From the NCBI GenBank assembly GCA_029959085.1, contig JARWIR010000002.1, positions 36,047,733 through 36,111,732 of the forward strand: 64,000 nt of DNA, read 5' to 3'. Each line of letters begins with the position of its first letter. The stretch's first letter is position 1. Both the position numbers and the translations under genes were made by a program. The notes beneath the pieces are model-generated. The model was not told where the DNA came from. It worked only from the letters and a program-made list of their open reading frames with translations, and made no database searches. Origin of the DNA: Nemophila menziesii (Eukaryota > Streptophyta > Magnoliopsida > Boraginales > Hydrophyllaceae). This document shows positions 29,401 to 43,954 of the stretch, one piece after another.

Positions 29401-30880
29401 AGTCTATAGTGATAAAAGACAATAAATAAATATATTATATTTAGGGTAGGGATATATATTTCTATAGGGTAGGAATTATTTCTTACCTCATGTTTTTAAC
29501 AAAATAGATTGAAATCTGTAAAAAAATATATTGAGGCAACCCTAAACTCTTATATGTTGAATGATTAATGATGAGACTTCCATTTATAAGTTGGAATTTT
29601 TTTCCTATAATTTTATATTGATGAAGATACTTCTATGTAAGTTGTCAAATCGAAATTGAAATTGATCATAACTTTAAAGAATATTTAATATGTATACATA
29701 TACATGTAATTTAGATTATTTAAGTGATATCATATATTATTTAAAATTAGTCAAATATATTCTTGACTATTTTCCGATTTCTGACCAAATATTCTTGAGT
29801 TTAATGAATTTGCTGAATATTTCTGTTAGTATATATTTCAGTATCACTGAAACTGTTATGATATTATAATGAGAGATAATTTATTTGTGATCTATTTTAC
29901 AAAGAAAACTAGATGATTTGAATACTGAGCAATATAACTGGAAAACTTGCTATATATGTACTTAAATATGTAACTCTTACTACATTGTTAATAGATTATT
30001 CTTGAAGAGGGAGCAAATTGTGTCCTTAGACTTCCTCCGAAGAATATAATATCCCCACGATGGTCACCTCCTTTTAACCTTGTAAAGATATGGCAACAAA
30101 AACATAGTTTTTAGGCTAAAATTAAAAGAAAACAAATTATAATCATGGTGGTGGACTTGATAATCACAACAAAGATGTGTATGAACCTTTATTTGAATGT
30201 TGTAATCCTTTCTAACATGCTTTTTTTATCTTGAGTATTTATTTCTAAATGCGAAAATTTAAATGGGAAAACATTGAATAATAAAATGATTGAATACATA
30301 TTATATAATGTTATTAGTCTATGTAGTATCATACAATATCTTGTATTACACCTCTAGAGTGTAATACTTTGCAGAGTATTCATAAACTACTTAATTTCTC
30401 TAAGTTATCATATGGTTGAATTCTTGTAGGTCACAATTTACTAATTGATCAGAATTGACATAATTGTTAAACTAACAACTTTATTATTTTTACATGTAGA
30501 ACACAAGTAATGTTAAATTGTATCATATGTATCGAGAGGAAAATACATATTTGTATATATTGTCTAATAAAATAGATGTTTAGAGATGATATTAGTGCAT
30601 TACCCTTATGAGAATTATTGATATATATCACTAGAGTTTGTTTTAGAAACATTAAAAGAGTTTTGTATGTCTTTTCCTACATACAAATAGTCTGATGTTT
30701 TAAAACAAAACACAATTTTAAGAATCAAAATTCTTTTATTATACATTAAAAACATTCAGTCCAACAAACAACACATCGAATATTCAAAAAATACAATATT
30801 TTGATCGGAATTTTACAAACTACAGTGTGGCTGTGTTAGGTGGTGTTTATGCCCTCCTAATTTTTGAATTTTTGTAAGCT
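26470..30880. repeat. Satellite unit 7 (subtype I, last of the homogeneous block)
   Basis: 4,411 bp; monomer A 26470-27998 and monomer B 27999-30880. This is the last member of the seven-unit homogeneous run. It carries more private changes than units 2-6, and some features of the more distal units, such as gaggcagatatgg and aaaatcctaaat in B. Confidence 0.96.
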
Positions 30881-33800
30881 ATAAAAAACTAACTTATGTC
30901 CCTCCTAAGTTTTTAAGAATTTTACTTGTTCAAAAATTTTTAAAATTTGTTTTGTTATATTTCAGTTTTTTTCAAATAAATATTTATTGTGTGTATAATA
31001 AAATATATCATATTTTTTATAACATGTAGACTTATATACTAATCAAATAAAACATATGAGGATTTGTTGTTTATTTTAGCAAAGTACCATTGATACAAGG
31101 TTTAAATAATATAGTGACGTATAATGCATTTAATAAAATAATGATCCCCATATTTAAAATTATATATTAATTTTAGTATAGATAAAATTTTGATTACAAA
31201 ATTAACCTTTGAGCAATAGTATATAATGACCCAAAAACACTAAATTGTAAAATAATAAAATAGCCCAGAAAGTATATAGAATGGGGCAAATATGGTAGCC
31301 ACTAGGGTTTCCTAAGGGGTGGTTGCCCGACCCTCTCTGTTCCATTTATGCCGACAATTTCGCTATCGAAACCCTAAATATAACAACCCTCTTGTCATTC
31401 TTTATATGGTTAAAAGTATTACGCAACATGGCCGAATAATTGTTATATATGTACGTTAATATGTAATTCTTACTACATTAGTATTAGATTATGCTTTAAG
31501 AAGGAGCAAATTGTGTCCTACCAACTTCCTCCGAAGAATATAATATCCTCGCCATGGTAACCTCCTTTTGACCTTGTAAAGCTATATCAACAAAGAGATA
31601 GTGTTTAGGATCCAAGAAAAAACAATAATTTATTATCATTGGTGGTAAACTTTATAATCATAATGAAGATATAATACGAACAATTTCTAAAGAGTCGTAA
31701 TCCCTTCTCCCATGCATTCTTTATCTAGATTATTTAGTTGTAAATAAGAAATTTTAAATGGGAAAACATTACATCATAAAATACTTGAATACCCATTATT
31801 TAATGTTATTAGTCTTTGTAGTATCATATAATATCTTGTATTAGATCTCTAACATGTAGCACTTCTCTGAATATTTATACACAACTTATTTCTCTAAGTT
31901 ATCATATGGTTGAATTCTTATAGGTCACAATTGGCTAAGCGATCAGAGTAGAACAAAACTAGTGTTACATTGTATCATGGGTATGGAGATAAAATTCCAT
32001 ATATGTAATATGAAAATAGTTGTTTCAGAGATGAGTTTAGTGTATTACCCTATAAGAATTATGTATGTATCTCACTAGAGTTGGTTTTTGTTGGAATACA
32101 CTTATAATAGTTTTAGAAAGCCTAAATGATTTTTTGTATATCTTTTCCTACGTACCATAAGTCAGATGTTTTAAAAAAGAACACAATCTTAAGAATTAAA
32201 ATTTTTGTATTATAGTTTAAAAAATTTAGTCAAACAAACAACTAATCAAATATCTAAAAGATAAAAATATTGATCTAAATTTAACAACAGAAAATCTATA
32301 TTTTGGGTGTATAGGAGGTGTTCAGGGCCCTCTAATTTTTGAATTTTGGTAAGCTTGAAAACTTACCTTGTAACCCTCCAAAATTTATTAAAATTTACTT
32401 GTGCCAATATTAATAAAATTTGTTTTGTTAAATTTTAATTTTTTTAAAATAAATATTTATTGTTTGTATAACAATATATATCTTATTTTATATAACATAT
32501 ATACTTATATATTAATTAAAATAAAACTTATGAGGACCTATTCTATGATTTTAGTAACATATAGAGACCATTGATACAAGGTTTAAATAATATCGTGCGT
32601 AGAATGCATTAAATAAATAAAATGAGCCGTATATTCAAAATTTTATACTAATTTTAGTATAAAAAAGTTTGATTACTAAATTACCCTTTGACGAGTAGTA
32701 TATTATGACCCAGAAACCCTAAATAATAAAATAATCAAATAGCTTAGAAAGTATATAGAATGAGGCAGATATGACAGCGGCTAGGGTTTTGGGATTTCCT
32801 AAGGGTGGTTGCACGACCCTCTATGTTCCAATTATGCCGATGATTTCACTATCAAAATCCTAAATTTAACAACCCTCATGTAATTCTTTATATGGAGAAT
32901 TTTAAATCATTATGATCATGACATTTTATTTTTCATTATATTCATTCTATGATACTTTATGAGGCATATGAGAAACTTTTACTGGTATCATGGCGTGGCA
33001 ACTTGCATAAAATTGGTTGGTTTGCAGCCATGAACTGGTTGATTTCTATATATTCGCCTATTTTTTCAGAAATTGTAGATGTTGTCCCAATATTTTAGTC
33101 GGTGTTGAGGCTATGATGAGATCTCAAATTTTAGTTTTTTACTATCTAAGAACGAATAGATTGAAATGATCTGCCCGTAACTTGGTTGGGCAATCCAATT
33201 ATTGGATATGCAACCATGGCATGGTTGGACTCTCTATTTGTCTCTATATAAACCTGATCTGAGCCTCAATTAAAATTGTTTCAAATTTTTTTCCTATTAT
33301 TATATTCATGAGTGAGTAATTTGAGAGAATGATAAATTTAATGTCTAAATTAACATTTTCTACTAAAAGATGTGATTTCTACTATCAATATAGTTTTCTT
33401 TTAAGAATCAAAGTTTTTTTAAATATATTTAGTTTCTGTTGAAGTAAACTTTAATATAGAGGTTAAGTTACATATAAGAAAAAAATGTGTAAGTCTTTTT
33501 AATCCATATATTCTCTTATTTCAATCCATATATTCTATTAATTTACATAATTTTATAGTGAGATTTTCTTAAAAAATAAGCCGAGTAGAGAGATTGAATA
33601 TTTCTAAAAGAAAATTTGTCTATGTAATCGTGAATTCTTTTTATATACTATTTAACTATAGTTCTTTATTCTAAATGGCGGTGACCTCATATAATAAAGT
33701 TCGTGGCATCAACCGAAAATTTGTTCAAGATAATTTCTATATAAATATTAGTCTATAGTGATAAAAGCCAATAAATAAATATATTATATTTAGGGTAGGG

Positions 33801-35230
33801 ATATATATTTCTATAGGGTTAGAATTATTTCTTACCTCATGTTTTCAACAAAATAGATTGAAATCTGTACAAAAATATATTGAGGCAACCCTAAACTCTT
33901 ATACGTTGAATGATTAATGATGAGACTTCCTTTTATAAGTTGGAATTTTTTTCCTGTAATTTTATATTGATGAAGATACTTCTATGTAAGTTGTCAAATC
34001 GAAATTCCAATTGATCATAACTTTAGAGAATATTAAATATGTATACATATACATGTATTTTAGATTATTTAAGTGATATCATATATTATTTAAAATTAGT
34101 CAAATATATTCTTGACTATTTTCCTATTTCTAACCAACTATTCTTGAGTTTAATGAATTTGCTGAATATTTCTGTTAGTATATATTTATGTATCACTGAA
34201 ACTGTTATGATATTATAATGAGAGATAATTTATTTGTGAGCTATTTTACAAAGAAAACTAGATGATTTGAATCCTGAGCAATATAACTGGAAAACTTGCT
34301 ATATATGTACGTAAATATGTAACTCTTACTACATTGGTAATAGATTATTCTTGAAGAGGGAGCAAATTGTGTCCTTAGACTCCCTCCGAAGAATATAATA
34401 TCCCCATGATGGTCACCTCCTTTTAACCTTGTAAAGATATGGCTACAAAAACATAGTGTTTAGGCTAAAATTAAAAGAAAAAAAATTATAATCATGGTGG
34501 TGGACTTGATAATCACAACAAAGATGTGTACGAACCTTTATTTGAATGTTGTAATCCTTTCTAACATGCTTTTTTTATCTTGAGTATTTATTTCTAAATG
34601 CGAAAATTTAAATGGGAAAACATTGAATCATAAAATGCTTGAATACATATTATATAATGTTATTAGTCTATGTAGTATCATACAATATCTTGTATTACAC
34701 CTCTATCGTGTAATACTTTGCAGAGTATTCATACACTACTTAATTTCTCTAAGTTATCATATGGTTGAATTCTTGTAGGTCACAATTTACTAATTGATTA
34801 GAATTGACATAATTGTTAAACTAATAACTTTTTTTATTTTTACTTGTAGAACACAAGTAATGTTAAATTGTATCATATGTATCGAGAGGAAAATACATAT
34901 TTGTATAAATTGTCTAATAAAATAGATGTTTAGAGATGATATTAGTGCATTACCCTTATGAGAATTATTGATATATCTCACTAGAGTTAGTTTTAGAAAC
35001 AATAAAAGAGTTTTGTATGTCTTTTCCTACATACAAATAGTCTGATGTTTTAAAACAAAACACAATGTTAAGAATCAAAATTATTTTATTATACATTAAA
35101 AACATTCAGTCCAACAAACAACACATCGAATATTCAAAAAATACAGTATATTTATCGGAATTTTACAAACTACAGTGTCGCTGTGTTAGGTGGTGTTTAT
35201 GCGCTCCTAATTTTTGAATTTTTGTAAGCT
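30881..35230. repeat. Satellite unit 8 (subtype II)
   Basis: 4,350 bp; monomer A 30881-32356 and monomer B 32357-35230. A lacks about 44 bases near 31,948 that subtype I has, and a further 13 bases near 32,008. B reads ctccctccgaag where subtype I reads cttcctccgaag, and carries many other shared substitutions. It begins a change of subtype within the array. Confidence 0.95.
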
Positions 35231-38200
35231 ATAAAAAACTAACTTATGTCCCTCCTAAGTTTTTAAGAATTTTACTTGTTCCAAAATTTTTAAAATTTGT
35301 TTTGTTATATTTCAGTTTTTTTCAAATAAATATTTATAGTGTGTATAATAAAATATATCATATTTTGTATAACATGTAGACTTATATACTAATCAAATAA
35401 AACATATGAGGATTTGTTGTTTATTTTAGCAAAGTACCATTGATACAAGGTTTAAATAATATAGTGACGTATAATGCATTTAATAAAATAATGATCCCCA
35501 TATTTAAAAATATATATTAATTTTAGTATAGATAAAATTTTGATTACAAAATTACCCTTTGACCAATAGTATATAATGACCCAAAAACACTAAATTGTAA
35601 AATAATAAAATAGCCCAGAAAGTATATAGAATGGTGCAAATATGGTAGCCACTAGGGTTTCCTAAGGGGTGGTTGCCCGACCCTCTCTGTTCCTTTTATG
35701 CCGACAATTTCGCTATCGAAAACCTAAATATAACAACCCTCTTGTCATTCTTTATATGGTTAAAAGTATTACGCAACATGGCCGAATAATTGTTATATAT
35801 GTACGTTAATATGTAATTCTTACTACATTAGTATTAGATTATGCTTTAAGAAGGAGCAAATTGTGTCCTACCAAATTCCTCCGAAGAATATAATATTCTC
35901 GCCATGGTAAACTCCTTTTGACCTTGTAAAGCTATATCAACAAAGAGATAGTGTTTAGGATCCAAGAAAAAACAATAATTTATAATCATTGGTGGTAAAC
36001 TTTATAATCACAATGAAGATATAATACGAACAATTTCTAAAGAGTCGTAATCCCTTCTCCCATGCATTCTTTATCTAGATTATTTAGTTCTAAATAAGAA
36101 ATTTTAAATGGGAAAACATTAAATCATAAAATACTTGAATACCCATTATTTAATGTTATTAGTCTATGTAGTATCATATAATATCTTGTATTAGATCTCT
36201 AACATGTAGCACTTCTCTGAATATTTATACACAACTTATTTCTCTAAGTTATCATATGGTTGAATTCTTATAGGTCACAATTGGCTAAGCGATCAGAATA
36301 CAACAAAACTAGCGTTACATTGTATCATGGGTATGGAGATAAAATTCCATATATGTATAAATTGTCTATGAAAATAGTTGTTTCAGAGGTGAGTTTAGTG
36401 TATTACCCTATAAGAATTATGTATGTATCTCACTAGAGTAGGTTATTTATGGAATACACTTATAATAGTTTTAGAAAGCCTAAAAGATTTTTTGTATATC
36501 TTTACCTACGTACCATAAGTCAGATGTTTTAAAAAAGAACACAATCTTAAGAATTAAAATTTTGGTATTATAGTTTAAAAAATTTAGTCAAACAAACAAC
36601 TAATCAAATATCTAAAAGATAAAGATATTGATCGAAATTTAACAACAACAAAAAATCTATATTTTGGGTGTTAGGAGGTGTTCAGGGCCCTCTAATTTTT
36701 GAATTTTGGTAAGCTTGAAAAATTACCTTGTAACCCTCCAAAATTTATTAAAATTTACTTGTGCCAATATTAATAAAATTTGTTTTGTTAAATTTTAATT
36801 TTTTTAAAATAAATATTTATTGTTTGTATAACAACATATATCTTATTTTATATAACATATATACTTATATATTAATTAAAATAAAACTTATGAGGACCTA
36901 TTCTGTGATTTTAGTCACATATAGAGACCATTGATACAAGGTTTAAATAATATCGTGCGTAGAATGCATTAAATAAATAAAATGGGCCGTATATTCAAAA
37001 TTTTATACTAATTTTAGTATAAAAAAGTTTGATTAATAAATTACCCTTTGACGAGTAGTATATAATGACCCAGAAACCCTAAATCATAAAATAATAGAAT
37101 AGCTTAGAAAGTATATAGAATGAGGCAGATATGACAGCGGCTAGGGTTTTGGGATTTCTTAAGGGTGGTTGCACGACCCTCTATGTTCCAATTATGCCGA
37201 TGATTTCACTATCAAAATCCTAAATTTAACAACCCTCTTATAATTCTTTATATGGAGAATTTTAAATCATTATGATCATGACATTTATTTTTTATTATAT
37301 TCATTCTATGATACTTTATGAGGCATATGAGAAACTTTTACTGGTATCATGGCGTGGCAACTTGCATAAAATTGGTGGGTTTGCAGCTATGAACTGGTTG
37401 ATTTCTATATATTAGCCTATTTTTTCAGAAATTGTAGATGTTGTCCCAATATTTTAGTCAATGTTGAAGCTATGATGAGATCTCAAATTTTAGTTTTTTA
37501 CTATCTAAGAACGAATAGATTGAAAAGTAACTTGGTTGGGCAATCCAATTATTGGATATGCAACCATGGCATGGTTAGACTCTCTATTTGTCTCTATATA
37601 AACCTGATCTGAGACTCAATTAAAATTGTTTCAAATTTTTTTCCTATTATTATATTCATGAGTGAGTAATTTGAGAGAATGATAAATTTTAGTGTCTAAT
37701 TTAACATTTTCTACTAAAACATGTGATTTCTACTATTAATATAGTTTTCTTTTAAGAATCAAAGTTTTTTTAAATATATTTAGTTTCTGTTGAAGTAAAC
37801 TTTAATATAGGGGTTAAGTTACATATAAGAAAAAAATATGTAAGTCTTTTTAATCCATATATTCTCTTATTTCAATCCATATATTCTATTAATTTACAAT
37901 AATTTTATAGTGAGATTTTCTTAAAAAATAAGCCGAGTAGAGAGATTGAATATTTCTAAAAGAAAATTTGTCTATGTAATCGTGAATTTTTTTTATATAC
38001 TATTTAACTATAGTTCTTTATTCTAAATGGCGGTGATCTTATATATTAAAGTTTGTGGCATCAACCGAAATCTTCTTCAAGATAATTTCTATATAAATAT
38101 TAGTCTATAGTGATAAAAGCCAATAAATAAATATATTATATTTAGGGTAGGGATATATATTTCTATAGGGTTAGAATTATTTCTTACCTCATGTTTTCAA

Positions 38201-39579
38201 CAAAATAGATTGAAATCTGTAAAAAAATATATTGAGGCAACCCTAAACTCTTATACGTTGAATGATTAATGATGAGACTTCCTTTTATAAGTTGGAATTT
38301 TTTTCCTGTAATTTTATATTGATGAAGATACTTCTATGTAAGTTGTCAAATCGAAATTCAAATTGATCATAACTTTAGAGAATATTAAATATGTATACAT
38401 ATACATGTATTTTAGATTATTTAAGTGATATCATATATTATTTAAAATTAGTCAAATATATTCTTGACTATTTTCCGATTTCTAACCAACTATTCTTGAG
38501 TTTAATGAATTTGCTGAATATTTCGGTTAGTATATATTTCTGTATCACTGAAACTGTTATGATATTATAATGAGAGATAATTTATTTGTGAGCTATTTTA
38601 CAAAGAAAACTAGATGATTTGAATCCTGAGCAATATAACTGGAAAACTTGCTATATATGTACGTAAATATGTAACTCTTACTACATTGGTAATAGATTAT
38701 TCTTGAAGAGGGAGCAAATTGTGTCCTTAGACTCCCTCCGAAGAATATAATATCCCCACGATGGTCACCTCCTTTTAACCTTGTAAAGATATGGCTACAA
38801 AAACATAGTGTTTAGGCTAAAATTAAAAGAAAAAAATTATAATCATGGTGGTGGACTTGATAATCACAACAAAGATGTGTATGAACCTTTATTTGAATGT
38901 TGTAATCCTTTCTAACATGCTTTTTTTATCTTGAGTATTTATTTCTAAATGCGAAAATTTAAATGGGAAAACATTGAATCATAAAATGCTTGAATACATA
39001 TTATATAATGTTATTAGTCTATGTAGTATCATACAATATCTTGTATTACACCTCTAGCGTGTAATACTTTGCAGAGTATTCATACACTACTTAATTTCTC
39101 TAAGTTATCATATGGTTGAATTCTTGAGGTCACAATTTACTAATTGATTAGAATTGACATAATTGTTAAACTAACAACTTTATTATTTTTACCTGTAGAA
39201 CATAAGTAATGTTAAATTGTATCATATGTATCGAGAGGAAAATACATATTTGTATAAATTGTCTAATAAAATAGATGTTTAGAGATGATATTAGTGCATT
39301 GCCCTTATGAGAATTATTGATATATCTTACTAGAGTTAGTTTTAGAAACATTAAAAGAGTTTTGTATGTCTTTTCCTACATACAAATAGTCTGATGTTTT
39401 AAAACAAAACACAATTTTAAGAATCAAAATTCTTTTATTATACATTAAAAACATTCAGTCCAACAAACAACACCTCGAATATTCAAAAAATACAGTATAT
39501 TGATCGGAATTTTACAAACTACAGTGTGGTTGTGTTAGGCGGTGTTTATGCCCTCCTAATTTTTGAATTTTTGTAAGCT
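35231..39579. repeat. Satellite unit 9 (subtype II)
   Basis: 4,349 bp; monomer A 35231-36716 and monomer B 36717-39579. It has the same A deletion as unit 8 and the same B markers, plus a short deletion near 37,525 within the phrase that elsewhere reads gaaatgatctgcccgtaac. Confidence 0.95.
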
Positions 39580-42500
39580 ATAAAAAACTAACTTATGTCC
39601 CTCCTAAGTTTTTAAGAATTTTACTTGTTTCAAAATTTTTAAAATTTGTTTTGTTAGATTTCAGTTTTTTTCAAATAAATATTTATTGTGTGTATAATAA
39701 AATATATCATATTTTATATAACATGTAGACTTATATACTAATCAAATAAAACTTATGAGGACTTTAAATAATATAGTGACGTATAATGCATTTAATAAAA
39801 TAATGATCCCCATATTTAAAATTATATATTAATTTTAGTATAGATAAAGTTTTGATTACAAAATTACCCTTTGACCAATAGTATATAATGACCCAAAAAC
39901 CCTAAATTGTAAAATAATAAAATACCCCAGAAAGCATATAGAATGGGGCAAATATGGTAGCCACTAGGGTTTCCTAAGGGGTGGTTGCCCGACCCTCTCT
40001 GTTCCATTTATGCTGACAATTTCGTTATCGAAACCCTAAATATAACAACACTCTTGTCATTCTTTATATGGTTAAAAGTTATTACGCAACATGGCTGAAT
40101 AATTGTTATATATGTACGTTAATATGTAATTCTTACTACATTAGTATTAGATTATGCTTTAAGAAGGAGCAAATTGTGTCCTACCAACTTCCTCCGAAGA
40201 ATATAATATCCTCACCATGGTAACCTCCTTTTGACCTTCTAAAGCTATATCAACAAAGAGATAGTGTTTAGGATCCAAGAAAAAATAATAATTTATTATC
40301 ATTGGTGGTAAAATTTATAATCATAATGAAGATATAATACGAACAATTTCTAAAGAGTCGTAATCCCTTCTCCCATGCATTCTTTATCTAGATTATTTAG
40401 TTCTAAATAAGAAATTTTAAATGGGAAAACATCACATCATAAAATACTTGAATACACATTCATTAATGTTATTAGTCTATGTAGTATCATATAATATCTT
40501 GTATTAGATCTCTAACATGTAGCACTTCTCTGAATATTTATACACAACTTATTTCTCTAAGTTAACATATGGTTGAATTCTTATAGGTCACAATTGGCTA
40601 AGTGATCAGAATTGAAATAAGTGGTAAACTACAAGCTTGATTAGTTTTATCTGTAGAACAAAATTAGCGTTACATTGTATCATGATTATGAAGATAAAAT
40701 TCCATATATGTATAAATTGTCTATGAAAATAGTTGTTTCAGAATGAGTTTAGTGCATTACCATATAAGAATTATGTATGTATCTCACTAGAGTTGGTTTT
40801 TGATGGAATACACTTATAATAGTTTTAGAAAGCCTAAAAGATTTTTTGTATATCTTTTCCTACGTACCATTAGTTAGATGTTTTAAAAAAGAACACAATC
40901 TTCAGAATTAAAATTTTGGTATTTTAGATTAAAAAATTTAGTCAAACAAACAACTAATCAAATATCTAAAACATAAAAATATTGATCGAAATTTAACAAC
41001 AACAGAGAATCTATATTTTGGGTGTGTAGGAGGTGTTCAGGGCCTTCTAATTTTTGAATTTTGGTAAGCTTGAAAAATTACCTTGTAACCCTAAATAATT
41101 TATTAAAATTTACTTGTGCCAAAATTTATAAAATTTGTTTTGTTAAATTTTAATTTTTTTAAAATAAATATTTATTGTTTGTATAACAATATATATCTTA
41201 TTTTATATAACATATATACTTATATATTAATTAAAATAAAACTTATGAGGACCTATTGTGTGATTTTAGTAACGTATAGAGACCATTGATACAAGGTTTA
41301 AATAATATCGTGCGTAGAATGCATTAAATAAATAAAATGGGCAGTATATTCAAAATTTTATACTAATTTTAGTATAAAAAAGTTTAATTACTAAATTACC
41401 CTTTGACGAGTAGTATATTATGACCCAGAAACCCTAAATCATAAAATAATAGAATAGCAAAGAAAGTATATAGAATGAGGCAGATATGGCAGCGACTAGG
41501 GTTTTGGGATTTCATAAGGGTGGTTGCCCGACCCTCTATGTTCCAATTATGCCAATGATTTCACTATTAAAATCCTAAATTTAACAACCCTCTTGTAATT
41601 CTTTATATGGAGAATTTCAAATCATTATGATCATCACATTTTATTTTTCATTATATTCATTCTAAGATACTTTATGAGGCATATGAGAAACTTTTACTGG
41701 TATCATGGCGTGGCAACTTGCATAAAATTGGTGGGTTTGCAGCCATGAACTGGTTGATTTCTATATATTAGCCTATTTTTCAGAAATTGTAGATGTTGTC
41801 CCAATATTTTAGTCCTGTGTTGAGGCTATGATGAGATCTCAAATTTTAGTTTTTTACTTTCTGATCTATTTAACGAATAGATTGAAATGATCTGCCCGTA
41901 ACTTGGTTGGGCAATCCAATTATTGGATATGCAACCATGGCGTGGTTGGACTCTCTATTTGTCTCTAAATAAACCTGATCTGAGCCTCAATTAAAATTGT
42001 TTCAATTTTTTTTTCCTATTATTATATTCATGAGTGAGTAATTTGAGAGAATGATAAATTTTAGTGTGTAATTTAACATTCTCTGCTAAAACATGTGATT
42101 TCTACTATTAATATAGTTTTCTTTTAAGAATCAAAGTTTTTTTAAATATATTTAGTTTTTGTTGAAGTAAACTTTAATATAGGGGTTAAGTTACATATAA
42201 GAAAAAAATGTGTAAGTCTTTTTAATCCATATATTCTCTTATTTCAATCCATATATTCTATTAATTTACATTAATTTTATAGTGAGATTTTCTTAAAAAA
42301 TGAGCCGAGTAGAGAGATTGAATATTTCTAAAAGAAATTTTTTCTATGTAATCGTGAATTTTTTTTATATACTATTTAACTATAGTTCTTTATACTAAAT
42401 AGCGGTGACCTTATATATTAAAGTTCGTGGCATCAACCGAAATCTTGTTCAAGATAATTTCTATATAAATATTAGTCTATAGTGATAAAAGACAATAAAT

Positions 42501-43954
42501 AAATATATTATATTTAGGGTAGGGATATATATTTCTATAGGGTTAGAATTATTTCTTACCTCATGTTTTTAACAAAATAGATTGAAATCTGTAAAAAAAT
42601 ATATTGAGGCAACCCTAAACTCTTATATCTTGAATGATTAATGATGAGACTTCCATTTATAAGTTGGAATTTTTTTCCTATAATTTTATATTGATGAAGA
42701 TACTTCTGTGTAAGTTGTCAAATCGAAATTGAAATTGATCATAACTTTAGAGAATATTTAATATGTATACATATACATGTAATTTAGATTATTTAAGTGA
42801 TATCATATATTATTTAAAATTAGTCAAATATATTCTTGACTATTTTCCGATTTCTGACCAAATATTCTTGAGTTTAATGAATTTGCTGAATATTTCTGTT
42901 AGTATATATTTCAGTATCACTGAAACTGTTATGATAGTATAATGAGAGAATAATTTATTTGTGAGCTATTTTACAAAGAAAACTAGATGATTTGAATACT
43001 GAGCAATATAACTGAAAAACTTGCTATATATGTACTTAAATATGTAACTCTTACTACATTGTTAATAGATTATTGTTGAAGAGGGAGCAAATTGTGTCCT
43101 TAGACTTCCTCCGAAGAATATAATATCTCCACGATGGTCACCTCCTTTTAACCTTGTAAAGATATGGCAACAAAAATATAGTTTTTAGGCTAAAATTAAA
43201 AGAAAAAAAATTATAATCATGGTGGTGGACTTGATAATCACAACAAAGATGTGTACGAACCTTTATTTGAATGTTGTAATCCTTTCTAACATGCTTTTTT
43301 TATCTTGAGTATTTATTTCTAAATGCGAAAATTTAAATGGGAAAACATTGAATAATAAAATGATTGAATACATATTATATAATGTTATTAGTCTATGTAG
43401 TATCATACAATATCTTGTATTACACCTCTAGAGTGTAATACTTTGCAGAGTATTCATAAACTACTTAATTTCTCTAATTTATCATATGGTTGAATTCTTG
43501 TAGGTCACAATTTACTAATTGATCAGAATTGACATAATTGTTAAACTAACAACTTTATTATTTTTACATGTAGAACACAAGTAATGTTAAATTGTATCAT
43601 ATGTATCGAGAGGAAAATACATATTTGTATATATTGTCTAATAAAATAGATGTTTAGAGATGATATTAGTGCATTACCCTTATGAGAATTATTGATATAT
43701 CTCACTAGAGTTAGTTTTAGAAACATTAAAAGAGTTTTGTATGTCTTTTCCTACATACAAATAGTCTGATGTTTTAAAACAAAACACAATGTTAAGAATC
43801 AAAATTCTTTTATTATACATTAAAAACATTCAGTCCAACAAACAACACATCGAATATTCAAAAAATACAGTATATTGATCGGAATTTTACAAACTACAGT
43901 GTGGCTGTGTTAGGTGGTGTTTATGCCCTCCTAATTTTTGAATTTTTGTAAGCT
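39580..43954. repeat. Satellite unit 10 (subtype I with a 36-bp deletion)
   Basis: 4,375 bp; monomer A 39580-41071 and monomer B 41072-43954. The sequence is subtype I again. The shorter length is explained by a 36-bp deletion in A near 39,763, where gaggactt runs straight into taaataatat. Parts of B carry subtype II markers such as gagctatttt and gagccgagtag, so the unit is a mosaic. Confidence 0.95.
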
